DNA from: Novosphingobium sp. Fuku2-ISO-50
GTDB lineage: Bacteria > Pseudomonadota > Alphaproteobacteria > Sphingomonadales > Sphingomonadaceae
NCBI RefSeq assembly: GCF_001519055.1
Contig: NZ_KQ954291.1
Location: 62,001-126,000, forward strand
Length of the DNA stretch: 64,000 nucleotides
Direction of reading: 5' to 3'
The notes under the pieces are model-generated. The model searched no databases. It was not told where the DNA came from and was given only the letters and a program-made list of their open reading frames with translations. A program made the translations under genes and the position numbers. This document shows, piece by piece, positions 9,616 to 17,989 of the stretch. The first letter of the stretch is position 1, and the number at the start of each line of letters is the position of its first letter.

Positions 9616-10059
9616 TCAGAATGGCTTGAGAATCACCAGAACGATGATGATCGCCGCCGCAACGCCTGGCACTTCGTTGACCAGGCGCAGTTTCCTGCCG
9701 GCAAGTTTGCGTCGTCCGATGGCAAGATGGCGCGCATAATCGGCCATCCACACGTGATAGGCCGTCAAGGCGAGCACCACGGCAAGCTTGGCATGAAGCC
9801 AGCCCTGGGCAAACCAGTCGCCACTGACCGCCAAAGCCAGACCAAACACCCACACCATCACCAGCGAAGGCCACAGGATGATTTTCAACAGGCGCTTTTC
9901 GCGATCGATCCAAACCGCGTTTTCGGGCGAATCTTCGGCCAGTTCCTGATGATAGATGAAAAACCGGGGCAGCATGAACAGCCCCGCCATCCAGAATACC
10001 ACGAAGATGACGTGACCGGCCTTGAGCCAGAGATAGAGCATGGCGAGCACCTGTAGCAT
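9616..10059 (-). CDS. hemJ: Protoporphyrinogen IX oxidase HemJ (UPF0093 membrane protein)
   Basis: Integral membrane, heme-containing enzyme that oxidises protoporphyrinogen IX to protoporphyrin IX, the penultimate step of heme synthesis in most alphaproteobacteria. The 147-aa protein shows about four hydrophobic helices (starting LYLWLKAGHVIFVVFWMAG, with His16) and a second conserved His in GWLHAKLAV, consistent with heme ligation in the family. It lies between rho and hemE in sphingomonads. Here about 1.9 kb of other genes separates it from hemE. A 162-bp spacer divides it from the rho start and probably holds the rho promoter. Confidence 0.93.
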   Translation of the reverse strand: MLQVLAMLYLWLKAGHVIFVVFWMAGLFMLPRFFIYHQELAEDSPENAVWIDREKRLLKIILWPSLVMVWVFGLALAVSGDWFAQGWLHAKLAVVLALTAYHVWMADYARHLAIGRRKLAGRKLRLVNEVPGVAAAIIIVLVILKPF

Positions 10060-10128
10060 GGGTTCCAGATAGACTGCTTGTCTCGCTGCCGGAAGGTGTC
10101 TTGCTTGGCAACCCGGCTTGTCGTGTCT

Positions 10129-10368
10129 TCAATCCGTCGTATTGGGTACGCTGCGATCGGGGGGGACGTTGCGATCAGGTCGGGGGATCCGCTTGCCCTT
10201 CAGCCGACTGGTCAGATGCCAGGCATGGCACCGGTCGCAGCGATAGGGACGCACCGCATGATCGAAACGCGCCGCGACAGCCGCCGCTGTCGCGTGATCG
10301 GGATAGCTCTTCTTGGCCTTGCAAATCCTCTGTCGCGTCCGCATCGTCCATTCCGATAGTTGGGTCAT
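10129..10368 (-). CDS. Small zinc-ribbon-like protein of unknown function
   Basis: A 79-aa basic protein. The recognisable part is RICKAKKSY, then ~25 residues, then YRCDRCHAWHLTSRLKGKR, giving three Cys plus His in a ribbon-like pattern. Similar short proteins with YRCxxCxxWHLTS endings occur in alphaproteobacteria and phages without known function; nucleic-acid binding is plausible. I took the ATG at 10368, with GGGGA about 8 bases upstream; an alternative ATG at 10344 keeps the whole motif. It diverges from the glycosyltransferase gene with only 49 bp between them, and both interrupt the usual hemE-hemJ neighbourhood. Confidence 0.55.
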   Translation of the reverse strand: MTQLSEWTMRTRQRICKAKKSYPDHATAAAVAARFDHAVRPYRCDRCHAWHLTSRLKGKRIPRPDRNVPPDRSVPNTTD

Positions 10369-10417
10369 CCGCGAGATCCCCGATGGGCGACACACGCACG
10401 ACAGGTGAGGAAGAGCC

Positions 10418-11929
10418 ATGCCTATGCTCGAAAAGTCCTCGCTGCTCATGCTGCGCCGGATCGGATTTGTCATCCTTTTGGCCATGTTTGTCGGCGCGGC
10501 AGTGGTCGCGATCTGCGAACGCGGGCCGTGGTATGATGAATTCTATTCGTTTTACGTCGTCCGATCGGGTGTCCCGGTCCGGGCGCTGTGGCCGGGCTGG
10601 CTGCGCGACAATCATCCGCCGTTGTTCTACGCGCTGGTGTGGGGTTGGTCGCACTTTGTCACGGGGTTTGGCCTGTCGGACACGATCGAGAGCCTGCGCA
10701 CGCTCAATCTGGCGATTTTGGCCGGGGTTATCGTCGCATTTGTCCGTCTTGCGCGCACGGATGCATGGTTTGCGCGCATTGTCTGGTACGATTGTCTCGC
10801 GCTGGCGGTGACCATCCCCGCGCTCGATCAGATCGATCAACTGCGGTCCTATTTTCTGTCCTTTGCACTTTGCGCGCTCGCCCTGCCCCTGCTTGCCCGC
10901 CGGATTCGTGGCTGCACGGGGCAATACGACTCGCTGACTTTGGGCCTGGTTCTGGCTCTGGCGTTCAGCGTGCATCTGGTGACGACCGTGATCATTGGCG
11001 GTCTGGTCGCGGCAACGACGATGCAATTGCTGCTGTCCGGCCGCCGGGCCGATGCCGCCCGGCTGACGCTGATTGCCACGCTGGCGCTGGTCCCTTTTGC
11101 GCTGACGATGGCGATGCAGTTTTCAACGATCCTCGCCAACACGCAAATGTTCTGGATTCCGGCCGGACTGAAGGCCGCACGCTGGGCCATCGAGCTTGAA
11201 GTGGTCAGGGCGCTTGATGCCAACCCGGTGCTGGCTCTGGCCGCATTGGCAGGTCTGGCGTCGGTGCTTGTCGGCGCGCGCCGACATGACGACGAAGCGC
11301 GCGCAACCCTGAATCTGATCCTGACGCTTGGCGGCGGACTCGCGCTGGCGCTCGCTGTGCTGGTGGCGGCGCATCTCCATCGGCCCTTGCTGATCACCCG
11401 CTATCTGGTTGCGCTCGATCCGGTACTGGCCCTGATCCTTGCGCTTTGTGCGGATGCCATGGCGCGACGGCTTCCCCTGCTGGCAACCGCCGCGCTCGAT
11501 CTGCTGATCCTTGCGGCAGCGGGGCTTGTGCTTCAGGCCCATCTGGCCGCGACTTTGGCGCAACCCAGTTGGAACGGCACCGGATCGGCGATCGCCGCAA
11601 TCGTGCGGGGGTGTCCCGGGACCATCGTCCATGCCGATATGCTCTGGAACACGATTCCACGCGACATGCCGCCGCACGACAACCACGAGATCGTGCCGTT
11701 TGCCTATCGCGATGTCGCCCACCGCTTTGGCTTCACGCTCGCGCCCGAAGTCTCGCACGACCTGTCAAGGACATGCCCGACCGTGTTCTGGACCGAGCAT
11801 GTCGCCGGTCAGCATCCGACCGCGCAGGCCATGATCGACGGCCTGCGCGCGTCCGGCTATCCCATCGCATCCGGGCGGGCAAAACGTATCGGATCCGGCT
11901 GGCTTCTGATCACCGCGCCGACCGGCTGA
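10418..11929 (+). CDS. Membrane glycosyltransferase, GT-C fold (GT39/ArnT-like)
   Basis: A 503-aa polytopic membrane protein. After a first membrane helix comes WYDEFYSFYVV, the acidic DE pair expected in the first periplasmic loop of GT-C (PMT/ArnT type) glycosyltransferases, and then DNHPPLFYAL, another hallmark. Around ten further hydrophobic segments run to residue ~390, followed by a ~110-residue soluble C-terminal part. Such enzymes transfer a sugar from a polyprenyl-phosphate donor to protein or lipid in the periplasm; donor and acceptor are unknown. The start has GAGGAAGAG upstream. The gene ends 7 bp from the convergent hemE stop. It is transcribed opposite to its flanking neighbours, suggesting later insertion. 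Confidence 0.8.
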   Translation: MPMLEKSSLLMLRRIGFVILLAMFVGAAVVAICERGPWYDEFYSFYVVRSGVPVRALWPGWLRDNHPPLFYALVWGWSHFVTGFGLSDTIESLRTLNLAILAGVIVAFVRLARTDAWFARIVWYDCLALAVTIPALDQIDQLRSYFLSFALCALALPLLARRIRGCTGQYDSLTLGLVLALAFSVHLVTTVIIGGLVAATTMQLLLSGRRADAARLTLIATLALVPFALTMAMQFSTILANTQMFWIPAGLKAARWAIELEVVRALDANPVLALAALAGLASVLVGARRHDDEARATLNLILTLGGGLALALAVLVAAHLHRPLLITRYLVALDPVLALILALCADAMARRLPLLATAALDLLILAAAGLVLQAHLAATLAQPSWNGTGSAIAAIVRGCPGTIVHADMLWNTIPRDMPPHDNHEIVPFAYRDVAHRFGFTLAPEVSHDLSRTCPTVFWTEHVAGQHPTAQAMIDGLRASGYPIASGRAKRIGSGWLLITAPTG

Positions 11930-11936
11930 CAGAAAT

Positions 11937-12980
11937 TCAGGCTGGCCGCCAGTCGCGCACCACGCCAAGCAATCGCTCGACATGCGCAATCGGGGTAAAC
12001 TGCCCGATGCCGTGACCCAGATTGAAGACATGCGGCCGCCCGGCAAAGGCATCGAGCACTTCGCGCGCTCGCGCATCGAGTTCATCGCCACCGGCCAGCA
12101 AAAGCAACGGATCGAGATTGCCCTGGACCGGCAGCCCCTGTGGCAAGGCCTGCGCCGCCCAGACCGGATCGATCGTTTCATCGATCCCGATCGCGCCAAC
12201 CCCGGTTTCGCGGGCATAAGCGGGCAGTTTTTCGCCGGCTCCCTTGGGAAATCCGATCACCGGCACACCGGGATGACGCAAACCAAGCTCGGCGACGATC
12301 CGCGCTGTGGGCGCGATCACCCAACGTTCGAATTCGCGCGGGGCCAGGCTGCCCGACCAGGAATCGAACAGCTGCACCGCTTCGGCGCCCGCCGTGATCT
12401 GGCCGCACAGGTATTCGATCGTCACCTCGACGATGGCATCGATGATCGCTTGGAACGCGTGACGATCGCGATAGGCGAGCGCGCGGGTTTCATGCTGATC
12501 GCGACTGCCCTCGCCCGCCGTCATGTACGTGGCAACGGTCCACGGACTTCCTGCAAAGCCCAGCAAGGTGGTCTGGGGCTCCAACATGCTCCGGACCAGT
12601 GCCACGGTCTCATAGATGACCGACAGCCGCTCCGGGACCCTCTGGAGAGCCTCCAGCGACGTATCGATCAGACGCGGTGACAGGCGTGGGCCTTCTCCGG
12701 CGAGGAATTCGAGAGTCTGACCCATCGCGTGCGGCACGATCAGAATATCGCTGAACAGGATCGCGCCGTCGAAGCCGAACCGGCGGATCGGCTGCACGGT
12801 GACCTCTGCCGCAGCGGCGCTGTCATAGACGAGATCGAGAAACCCGCCCTTTTCTGCCCGCAAAGCCCGGTATTCCGGCAAATAGCGCCCCGCCTGACGC
12901 ATGAGCCAGATCGGGCGCCGGGCGAGATTGGATCCCAGGAGCGTGTCGAGAAGGGGACCGGGCATCGTGTTCGTGTCCAT
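11937..12980 (-). CDS. hemE: Uroporphyrinogen decarboxylase HemE
   Basis: Cytosolic enzyme that removes four carboxylates from uroporphyrinogen III to give coproporphyrinogen III. The signature RQAGRYLPEYR is at residues 28-38, and GFAGSPWTVATYM and the downstream QGNLDP block are present. The 347-aa length is normal. Starts at 12980 and 12965 (MPGPLLDTLLG) are both possible, and neither has a clear Shine-Dalgarno. The upstream DNA is the AT-rich edge of the predicted replication origin, so hemE transcription probably starts inside oriC, as described for Caulobacter. Confidence 0.97.
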   Translation of the reverse strand: MDTNTMPGPLLDTLLGSNLARRPIWLMRQAGRYLPEYRALRAEKGGFLDLVYDSAAAAEVTVQPIRRFGFDGAILFSDILIVPHAMGQTLEFLAGEGPRLSPRLIDTSLEALQRVPERLSVIYETVALVRSMLEPQTTLLGFAGSPWTVATYMTAGEGSRDQHETRALAYRDRHAFQAIIDAIVEVTIEYLCGQITAGAEAVQLFDSWSGSLAPREFERWVIAPTARIVAELGLRHPGVPVIGFPKGAGEKLPAYARETGVGAIGIDETIDPVWAAQALPQGLPVQGNLDPLLLLAGGDELDARAREVLDAFAGRPHVFNLGHGIGQFTPIAHVERLLGVVRDWRPA

Positions 12981-13347
12981 TCAAAATCTAATAAGATTCT
13001 TATTTGAATCTGGATGAAGAGTCTGTTGGCCCTGTGGATAGCGGGGACGGACGCGCTCTGCCCCAAATGATCCACCAATCCCACAAAAATGTTCGGGCCC
13101 CGACTCTCCTGACTCAAGCGGGCAAGCGATACTTGTGCCCATTGTCCACACCCTGTGGGCAAGTGCTGTCCACCTGTGGCGAAAATGGCCCGGACGATCG
13201 GGATCATGGGCATGGATCGGTGCCTCGTTCTTGTCGACACTTTCATCCCGTGGTTTATCCTGTGCCTGTCCACAGGTGTGTCCCGGACCCGGTTCGCAAG
13301 CGCCAAACCGTGCCTTGAACCATCAGGACAAGCCAACGAGGGGGTCC
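12981..13347. other. Predicted chromosomal replication origin (oriC)
   Basis: This 367-bp gene-free region between divergent hemE and the DUF299 gene has the features of an alphaproteobacterial origin. At its left edge is an AT-rich palindrome, AATAAGATTCTTATT (12990-13004), containing GATTC and followed by GAATC (13006-13010), two GANTC sites for a CcrM-like methylase. DnaA-box-like 9-mers follow: TGTGGATAG (13033-13041), TTGTCCACA (13142-13150), TGTGGGCAA (13154-13162) and CTGTCCACA (13266-13274), with weaker ones at 13068 (TGATCCACC) and 13255 (TTATCCTGT). No CtrA full site (TTAA-N7-TTAA) is visible. Gene orientation switches from leftward to rightward here. Confidence 0.75.
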
Positions 13348-14232
13348 ATGCAGCGTCTTCACCTTCACCTTCTGTCGGATTCCACGGGCGAAACGCTGGA
13401 AATGATCGCCAAGGCGGCGATGGCGCAGTTCGAAAACACCGATGTCGTGCGCCATTTCTGGCCGATGGTCCGCTCGCAGCAGCATCTTGACCGGATCATG
13501 GCGGAAATCAGCATGCATCCCGGTCTCGTCCTGTTTACCGTGGTCAGCACCGAGATCCGCGAACGGCTCGAACAGCGCTGCTCTGCGCTCGGTTTGCGCA
13601 GCGTTTCGGCGCTCGATGCGGTAACCGACGCGCTCGAACAGTTGTTTGGCCAGGAAGCCAAAGGGCGTCCCGGTCGCCAGCACACCATGGACGAAGCCTA
13701 TTTCCGTCGCGTCGATGCGATCCAGTTCACCATTGCCCATGACGACGGAATCGGTTGGGAAAACTGGGAACAGGCCGACATCATCCTGGCCGGTGTTTCG
13801 CGCAGCTCCAAGACGCCGACCTCGATCTATCTCGCCAACCGGGGATTTCGTGTGGCCAACATTCCGATTGTTGTGGAATGTCCGCCGCCGCCGTCGCTCT
13901 ATTCGGTGCGCCGGCCAATGGTGGTCGGGCTGACCACCAGTCCCGAACGCCTGATCCAGGTGCGCCGCAACCGGCTGCTGTCGCTCAACCAGCCGCCCGA
14001 AACCAACTATGTCGACAGCGAGCATGTCGCGCGCGAAGTGCTATATGCGCGGCGCATGTTTGCCGATAACGGCTGGCCGGTGATCGATGTCAGCCGCCGG
14101 TCGATCGAGGAGAGCGCAGCCGCCGTGATCAATCTCTACAACGAACGCCACAATGTCCGTGCCTCGACCGGGGCCGATATCGAGCGCGAGCCCGGCGGCT
14201 GGCGCGATGCAGCGATTGGATCGGCGCAATGA
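13348..14232 (+). CDS. Pyruvate,water dikinase/PPDK regulatory protein (DUF299 kinase-phosphorylase)
   Basis: Bifunctional serine/threonine kinase and Pi-dependent pyrophosphorylase of the DUF299 family, which switches PEP synthase or pyruvate,phosphate dikinase on and off with ADP and Pi. The start [18 protein letters not shown] is typical, and the P-loop-like GVSRSSKTP is at residues 149-157. The 294-aa length fits. GAGGGGG precedes the ATG at 13348; the open frame extends further upstream but into oriC. Whether the target is PpsA or PPDK cannot be seen, as neither gene is in the window. The stop overlaps maf by ATGA. It is the first gene right of oriC, as in Caulobacter and Rickettsia. Confidence 0.93.
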   Translation: MQRLHLHLLSDSTGETLEMIAKAAMAQFENTDVVRHFWPMVRSQQHLDRIMAEISMHPGLVLFTVVSTEIRERLEQRCSALGLRSVSALDAVTDALEQLFGQEAKGRPGRQHTMDEAYFRRVDAIQFTIAHDDGIGWENWEQADIILAGVSRSSKTPTSIYLANRGFRVANIPIVVECPPPPSLYSVRRPMVVGLTTSPERLIQVRRNRLLSLNQPPETNYVDSEHVAREVLYARRMFADNGWPVIDVSRRSIEESAAAVINLYNERHNVRASTGADIEREPGGWRDAAIGSAQ

Positions 14233-14816
14233 CGATCGTCCTCGCTTCCGAAAGCGCCTCGCGCAAGGCGATGCTCGACGCGGCGGGCGTGTCGTTCGAG
14301 GCGCGCGCCGCCGGGGTGGATGAAACCGCGCTGAAACGTGAATTGCTGGGCGTGCCCGGCGCCGACGTGGCGATGATTCTGGCCGAGGCCAAAGCGCTCG
14401 CCGTCTCGCTCGCCTGCCCCGGACAGCTGGTGCTGGGCGGGGATTCGCTGGTTGAAGTGGCCGGACGGCAATTCGACAAGCCCGCCAGCCGCGAACAGGC
14501 GGTCGAACACCTTGCGTTCTTTTCGGGCAAGATCATGGCGCTGTCTTCGGCCGCTGTGCTGGCGCGCGACGGGCAAGTGGTATGGCGCCATGTCGAGACC
14601 GCAAATCTGCGCGTCCGGGCCCTTTCCGACAGCTTTATCGACAGCTATCTCCACAGCGAATGGCCCCATGTTGCGGCCTGTGTCGGGGTGTTCCGGATCG
14701 AGGCGCGCGGCGTGCAGCTGTTCGAGGCGATCGACGGCAGCCACTTTACCGTGCTCGGCATGCCCTTGCTCGCGATCCTGACGGCCTTGCGCAATTTCGG
14801 GGAACTGACGGCATGA
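14229..14816 (+). CDS. maf: Maf-family nucleotide pyrophosphatase
   Basis: Maf/YceF-type pyrophosphatase that hydrolyses non-canonical or modified NTPs as a house-cleaning enzyme. The motif LASESASRK at residues 5-13 is the family N-terminal signature, and GGDSLVEV and FFSGKIMAL follow. At 195 aa it is of usual length. It overlaps its upstream and downstream neighbours by ATGA in the tightly packed run from the DUF299 gene to coaE. The exact subfamily (dTTP/UTP versus m7GTP type) is uncertain; the diverged substrate-binding loop here leans towards the YceF-like group. Confidence 0.9.
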   Translation: MTIVLASESASRKAMLDAAGVSFEARAAGVDETALKRELLGVPGADVAMILAEAKALAVSLACPGQLVLGGDSLVEVAGRQFDKPASREQAVEHLAFFSGKIMALSSAAVLARDGQVVWRHVETANLRVRALSDSFIDSYLHSEWPHVAACVGVFRIEARGVQLFEAIDGSHFTVLGMPLLAILTALRNFGELTA

Positions 14817-15670
14817 GCGGGGCTTATGCCGAAGTGATCGGCGATCCCATCCGTCAGTCGAAATCGCCGGCGATCCATGGCTATTGGCTCGAACGGCTGG
14901 GGCTGGACGGGGACTATCGCGCCACGCATGTCACGACGGGCGGGCTGGCCGATTTCATCGCTGCGCGCAGGCAGGATCCCGACTGGCGCGGCTGCAATGT
15001 GACGATGCCGCACAAACAGGCGGTGATTGCCTTGCTCGATCAGCTCGATCCGCTGGCGGCACGCGTCGGCGCGGTCAACACGATCGTGCCCGAAGGCGGC
15101 GAACTGGTCGGCTACAACACCGATGTGCCGGGATTTCTCGAACCCTTGCGTCCGTTGCTCGATCAGCCGCATCTGTTTCGCATGGGGCGGGTGCTGGGTA
15201 CGGGCGGGGCGGCGCGGGCGATCATTGCCGCGCTGGCGGGCGAAGGTCTGGTGCTGGTTCTGGCCGGGCGCGATCCCGCCAAGGCACGCGCCTTGCTCGA
15301 CGAACTCGATCCGGCCGGGGACCATCATGTGACCGACCTTGCCCATTTTGCCGGGCCGACCGATTTTGCCTTTGACGATCGCGCCGGCTGTTTCGACCTG
15401 ATTGTCAATGCGACCGCGCTTGGCATGACCGGTCATCCGCCGTTGGCGTTCGATCTGTCGCACGCGCCACCGGGCTCGGTATTTTATGACATCGTCACCA
15501 GTCCGCTCGATACCGCCTTTCTGCGTGCGGCGCGCGAACGCGGATTTCGCACGGTCGACGGCCTGTCGATGCTGATCGGCCAGGCGGATCATGCCTTTCG
15601 CCGCTTCTTCGGCGCGCTTCCGCCGCGCGGGCCTGCCGATGATGAATTGCGTGCAAGGCTTGTGGCATGA
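14813..15670 (+). CDS. aroE: Shikimate dehydrogenase (NADP+)
   Basis: Reduces 3-dehydroshikimate to shikimate in aromatic amino acid synthesis. The substrate-binding SKSPAIHG is at residues 16-23, the catalytic Lys68 sits in NVTMPHK, and NTD (102-104) carries the partner Asp. The Rossmann glycine motif GTGGAARA is at 129-136. At 285 aa it is standard. The ATG at 14813 overlaps the maf stop; the longer open frame upstream lies inside maf. The stop overlaps coaE by ATGA. Confidence 0.96.
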   Translation: MSGAYAEVIGDPIRQSKSPAIHGYWLERLGLDGDYRATHVTTGGLADFIAARRQDPDWRGCNVTMPHKQAVIALLDQLDPLAARVGAVNTIVPEGGELVGYNTDVPGFLEPLRPLLDQPHLFRMGRVLGTGGAARAIIAALAGEGLVLVLAGRDPAKARALLDELDPAGDHHVTDLAHFAGPTDFAFDDRAGCFDLIVNATALGMTGHPPLAFDLSHAPPGSVFYDIVTSPLDTAFLRAARERGFRTVDGLSMLIGQADHAFRRFFGALPPRGPADDELRARLVA

Positions 15671-16305
15671 CGACCCGCGATCGTCCGTTCATTCTCGGGC
15701 TGACCGGATCGATCGGCATGGGCAAATCGGCCGTCGCGCTGATGCTGCGTGCGCTGGGCGTGCCGGTGTTCGACGCCGACGCTGCGGTCCATGCCTTGCA
15801 GGCGCCGGGCAGCCCGCTCCTGCCCGCAATCGAAGCGGAATTTCCCGGTACGACGGGCCCCGATGGTGTGCATCGTCAGGATCTGGGCGCGCGGGTGTTT
15901 GGCGATCGCGCTGCGCTTGCCCGGCTTGAGGCGATCATGCATCCCGCCGTCGCGCGGCAGCGCGAAGCCTTTCTGATCGAGCATGCCGGGGAACCGCTGG
16001 TCGTGTTCGACATCCCGCTGCTCTATGAAAAGGGGCATCAGGACAAAAGCGGGGGCGTCGGGCTCGATGCGGTCGTGGTGGTTTCCGCGCCCGCCGATCT
16101 GCAGCGTGAGCGCGTATTGGCCCGCCCCGGCATGACCGAGGCGAAATTCGCCCGGATCCTGGACCTGCAAGTGCCCGATGCGGAAAAGCGCGCGCGTGCC
16201 GATTATGTCATCGATACGGGGACGACACTCGCCGAGACCGAGCGCGCCGTTGCGGCGCTGGTCGGCGCGCTGGGCGTGAAAAATTGCACAACGGACTCGC
16301 GCTAA
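15667..16305 (+). CDS. coaE: Dephospho-CoA kinase
   Basis: Last step of CoA synthesis, ATP-dependent phosphorylation of dephospho-CoA. The P-loop GSIGMGKS is at residues 14-21 and the FDADAAVH block follows. The lid-region pattern DIPLLYEKG is typical. At 212 aa it is of normal length. It is the last member of the ATGA-coupled chain regulator-maf-aroE-coaE. A 105-bp AT-rich spacer then precedes dnaQ. Confidence 0.96.
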   Translation: MTTRDRPFILGLTGSIGMGKSAVALMLRALGVPVFDADAAVHALQAPGSPLLPAIEAEFPGTTGPDGVHRQDLGARVFGDRAALARLEAIMHPAVARQREAFLIEHAGEPLVVFDIPLLYEKGHQDKSGGVGLDAVVVVSAPADLQRERVLARPGMTEAKFARILDLQVPDAEKRARADYVIDTGTTLAETERAVAALVGALGVKNCTTDSR

Positions 16306-16410
16306 AATACGTATAGATCTGAATTTCCATAAAAATTTATAATTTCGGATCCACGCGAAATTTGCGCTGGAGCCTTGTCAGGGCGCGCGCGCGGGTCCAT
16401 CGTTCGTCAA

Positions 16411-17118
16411 ATGCGCGAGATCGTATTCGATACCGAAACGACGGGGTTTGACCCCAAGGGTGGCCATCGGCTGGTCGAGATCGGCTGCATCGAGATGGTC
16501 AACCGTGTGGCCACCGGCGCGGTGTTCCATGCCTATTTCACCCCCGAACGCGACATGCCGGCCGAAGCCGAGGCGGTGCACGGCCTGTCCGCCGCGTTTT
16601 TGGCGGACAAACCCAAATTTGCCGAACGTGCCGAAGATCTGCTGGCCTTTCTGGGCGATGCGCCGCTCGTTGCGCACAATGCCGCGTTCGACTTCGGCTT
16701 TCTCAATGCCGAATTGACGGCCATCGGCCTTGGTATCGTTTCGCTCGACCGGATGATCGACACGATCGCGATCGCCCGGCGCAAGCATCCGGGCGCCAAG
16801 CTCAGTCTCGATGCGTTGTGTTCGCGCTATGGCATCGACCGCAGCCACCGGACCAAACACGGAGCCTTGCTCGACGCCGAGCTTCTGGCGCAACTTTATG
16901 TCGAATTGATGGGCGGCAGGCAGATCGGCCTTGAGCTGGCTGCTGACGCGTCATCATCCGGAAACGGCCCGTCGGGGGATCTGTCGGACAGACCGATAGA
17001 GACTTCGACCGCCCGCCCCTTCCGGTCGCCCCGGCCTCATCGCCCGAGCGACGCGGAACTGGCCCGCCATCATGAATTCATGGCGGGTTTCGGAGATCCC
17101 CTGTGGACTCGCGCGTGA
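16411..17118 (+). CDS. dnaQ: DNA polymerase III epsilon subunit (3'-5' exonuclease)
   Basis: Proofreading exonuclease of the replicative polymerase. It is a DEDDh enzyme with Asp7 and Glu9 in FDTETTGFDP, Asp94 in HNAAFDFGFL, His150 and Asp155 in KHGALLDAEL. The C-terminal tail beyond the exonuclease domain is hydrophilic and would bind the alpha subunit. I chose the ATG at 16411 because MREIVFDTETTG is the family N-terminus; a TTG at 16375 extends it by 12 residues without support. The AT-rich stretch at 16320-16350 upstream is the likely promoter. 235 aa. Confidence 0.95.
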   Translation: MREIVFDTETTGFDPKGGHRLVEIGCIEMVNRVATGAVFHAYFTPERDMPAEAEAVHGLSAAFLADKPKFAERAEDLLAFLGDAPLVAHNAAFDFGFLNAELTAIGLGIVSLDRMIDTIAIARRKHPGAKLSLDALCSRYGIDRSHRTKHGALLDAELLAQLYVELMGGRQIGLELAADASSSGNGPSGDLSDRPIETSTARPFRSPRPHRPSDAELARHHEFMAGFGDPLWTRA

Positions 17119-17166
17119 TCTGCGCGGGCCCTGCCGGGGCACTCTCCCCTCAAGAGGAGAAGTACG

Positions 17167-17766
17167 ATGGATATTCGCGTTTCGGGACATCAGGTCGATA
17201 CCGGCGTCGCTTTCGAGTCGCGCGCCCAACAACGGCTGGCCACGATCGTCGACAAATATTTTTCGCGCGCGCTCTCCTCGCAGATCACCTTGGGCAAGGC
17301 CCCGCATGGCGGGTTTCGTTGCGACATCGTGACTCATGTGGACAAGGGACTGATTCTCAAAGGCAGTTCCATCGCGCAGGATGCCCATCAGGCGCTTGAT
17401 CAGTCGGTCGAAAAGATCGACCGCCAGCTCAGTCGATACAAACGGCGGATCAAGGATCGCCACGAAAACACGGTCCATGCGCGCCGCCTCGACGATGCCA
17501 ATTTTCTCGGCTTTGCCCCGGCGATCGAAGATGTCGCCTACACCGTCTTTGCCGAGCCAGGCATCGATGAGGAGCCCGATGATGCGCCGCTGGTGATCGC
17601 CGAAACCCGCGTCGACGTGCCGACCGCGACGGTGTCGGACGCGGTGATGATGCTCGACTTGCGCAATACCAATGCGCTGTTGTTCACCAATGCGGGAACC
17701 GGGGTTCACAACATGGTCTATCGCCGCGGTGACGGTTCGATCGGCTGGGTCGAACCGAGGAAATAG
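17167..17766 (+). CDS. hpf: Ribosome hibernation promoting factor, long form (HPF/RaiA)
   Basis: Binds the 30S subunit in resting cells and, in the long form, pairs two 70S ribosomes into 100S dimers through its C-terminal domain. The N-terminal beta-alpha domain (about residues 1-105, starting MDIRVSGHQVDTG) is followed by a linker and a C-terminal dimerisation domain (about 135-195) with DLRNTNALLFTNAGTG. The strong SD AGAGGAGAAG is 8 bases from the ATG. It is followed by a clear terminator and then ptsN, the common hpf-ptsN arrangement of proteobacteria. Confidence 0.95.
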   Translation: MDIRVSGHQVDTGVAFESRAQQRLATIVDKYFSRALSSQITLGKAPHGGFRCDIVTHVDKGLILKGSSIAQDAHQALDQSVEKIDRQLSRYKRRIKDRHENTVHARRLDDANFLGFAPAIEDVAYTVFAEPGIDEEPDDAPLVIAETRVDVPTATVSDAVMMLDLRNTNALLFTNAGTGVHNMVYRRGDGSIGWVEPRK

Positions 17767-17783
17767 GCCAAAGAAACATTGAC

Positions 17784-17825
17784 CGGGCCCACCTGTCTCG
17801 TTGTGGCGCAGGTGGGCCCGCTTTC
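17784..17825 (+). terminator. Intrinsic terminator after hpf
   Basis: A perfect 12-bp stem, CGGGCCCACCTG (17784-17795) and CAGGTGGGCCCG (17809-17820), with a 13-base loop, followed by CTTTCATT. It begins 18 bp after the hpf stop. The U-tract is interrupted, so termination may be partial and allow read-through to ptsN. Confidence 0.8.
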
Positions 17826-17956
17826 ATTCGGAATTCCTCCGATTCCAGAGGACGCGACGAAGCGCTGGCCATACCCGCCGACTACGCCATTCGCCGCTTG
17901 CGCCTTGCCCAAATGAGGAGCATGGCGCGGCGAAGATGATGGTGCCTGTGCGGGGG

Positions 17957-17982
17957 CCAATGGTATTGCCCAATGGTATTGC
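17957..17982. repeat. 13-bp tandem duplication before ptsN
   Basis: CCAATGGTATTGC occurs twice head to tail (17957-17969, 17970-17982), ending 7 bp before the chosen ptsN start. Because 13 is not a multiple of 3, the duplication would shift any upstream coding frame, which argues that ptsN begins at or after 17990. Confidence 0.9.
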
Positions 17983-17989
17983 TTTGCCG

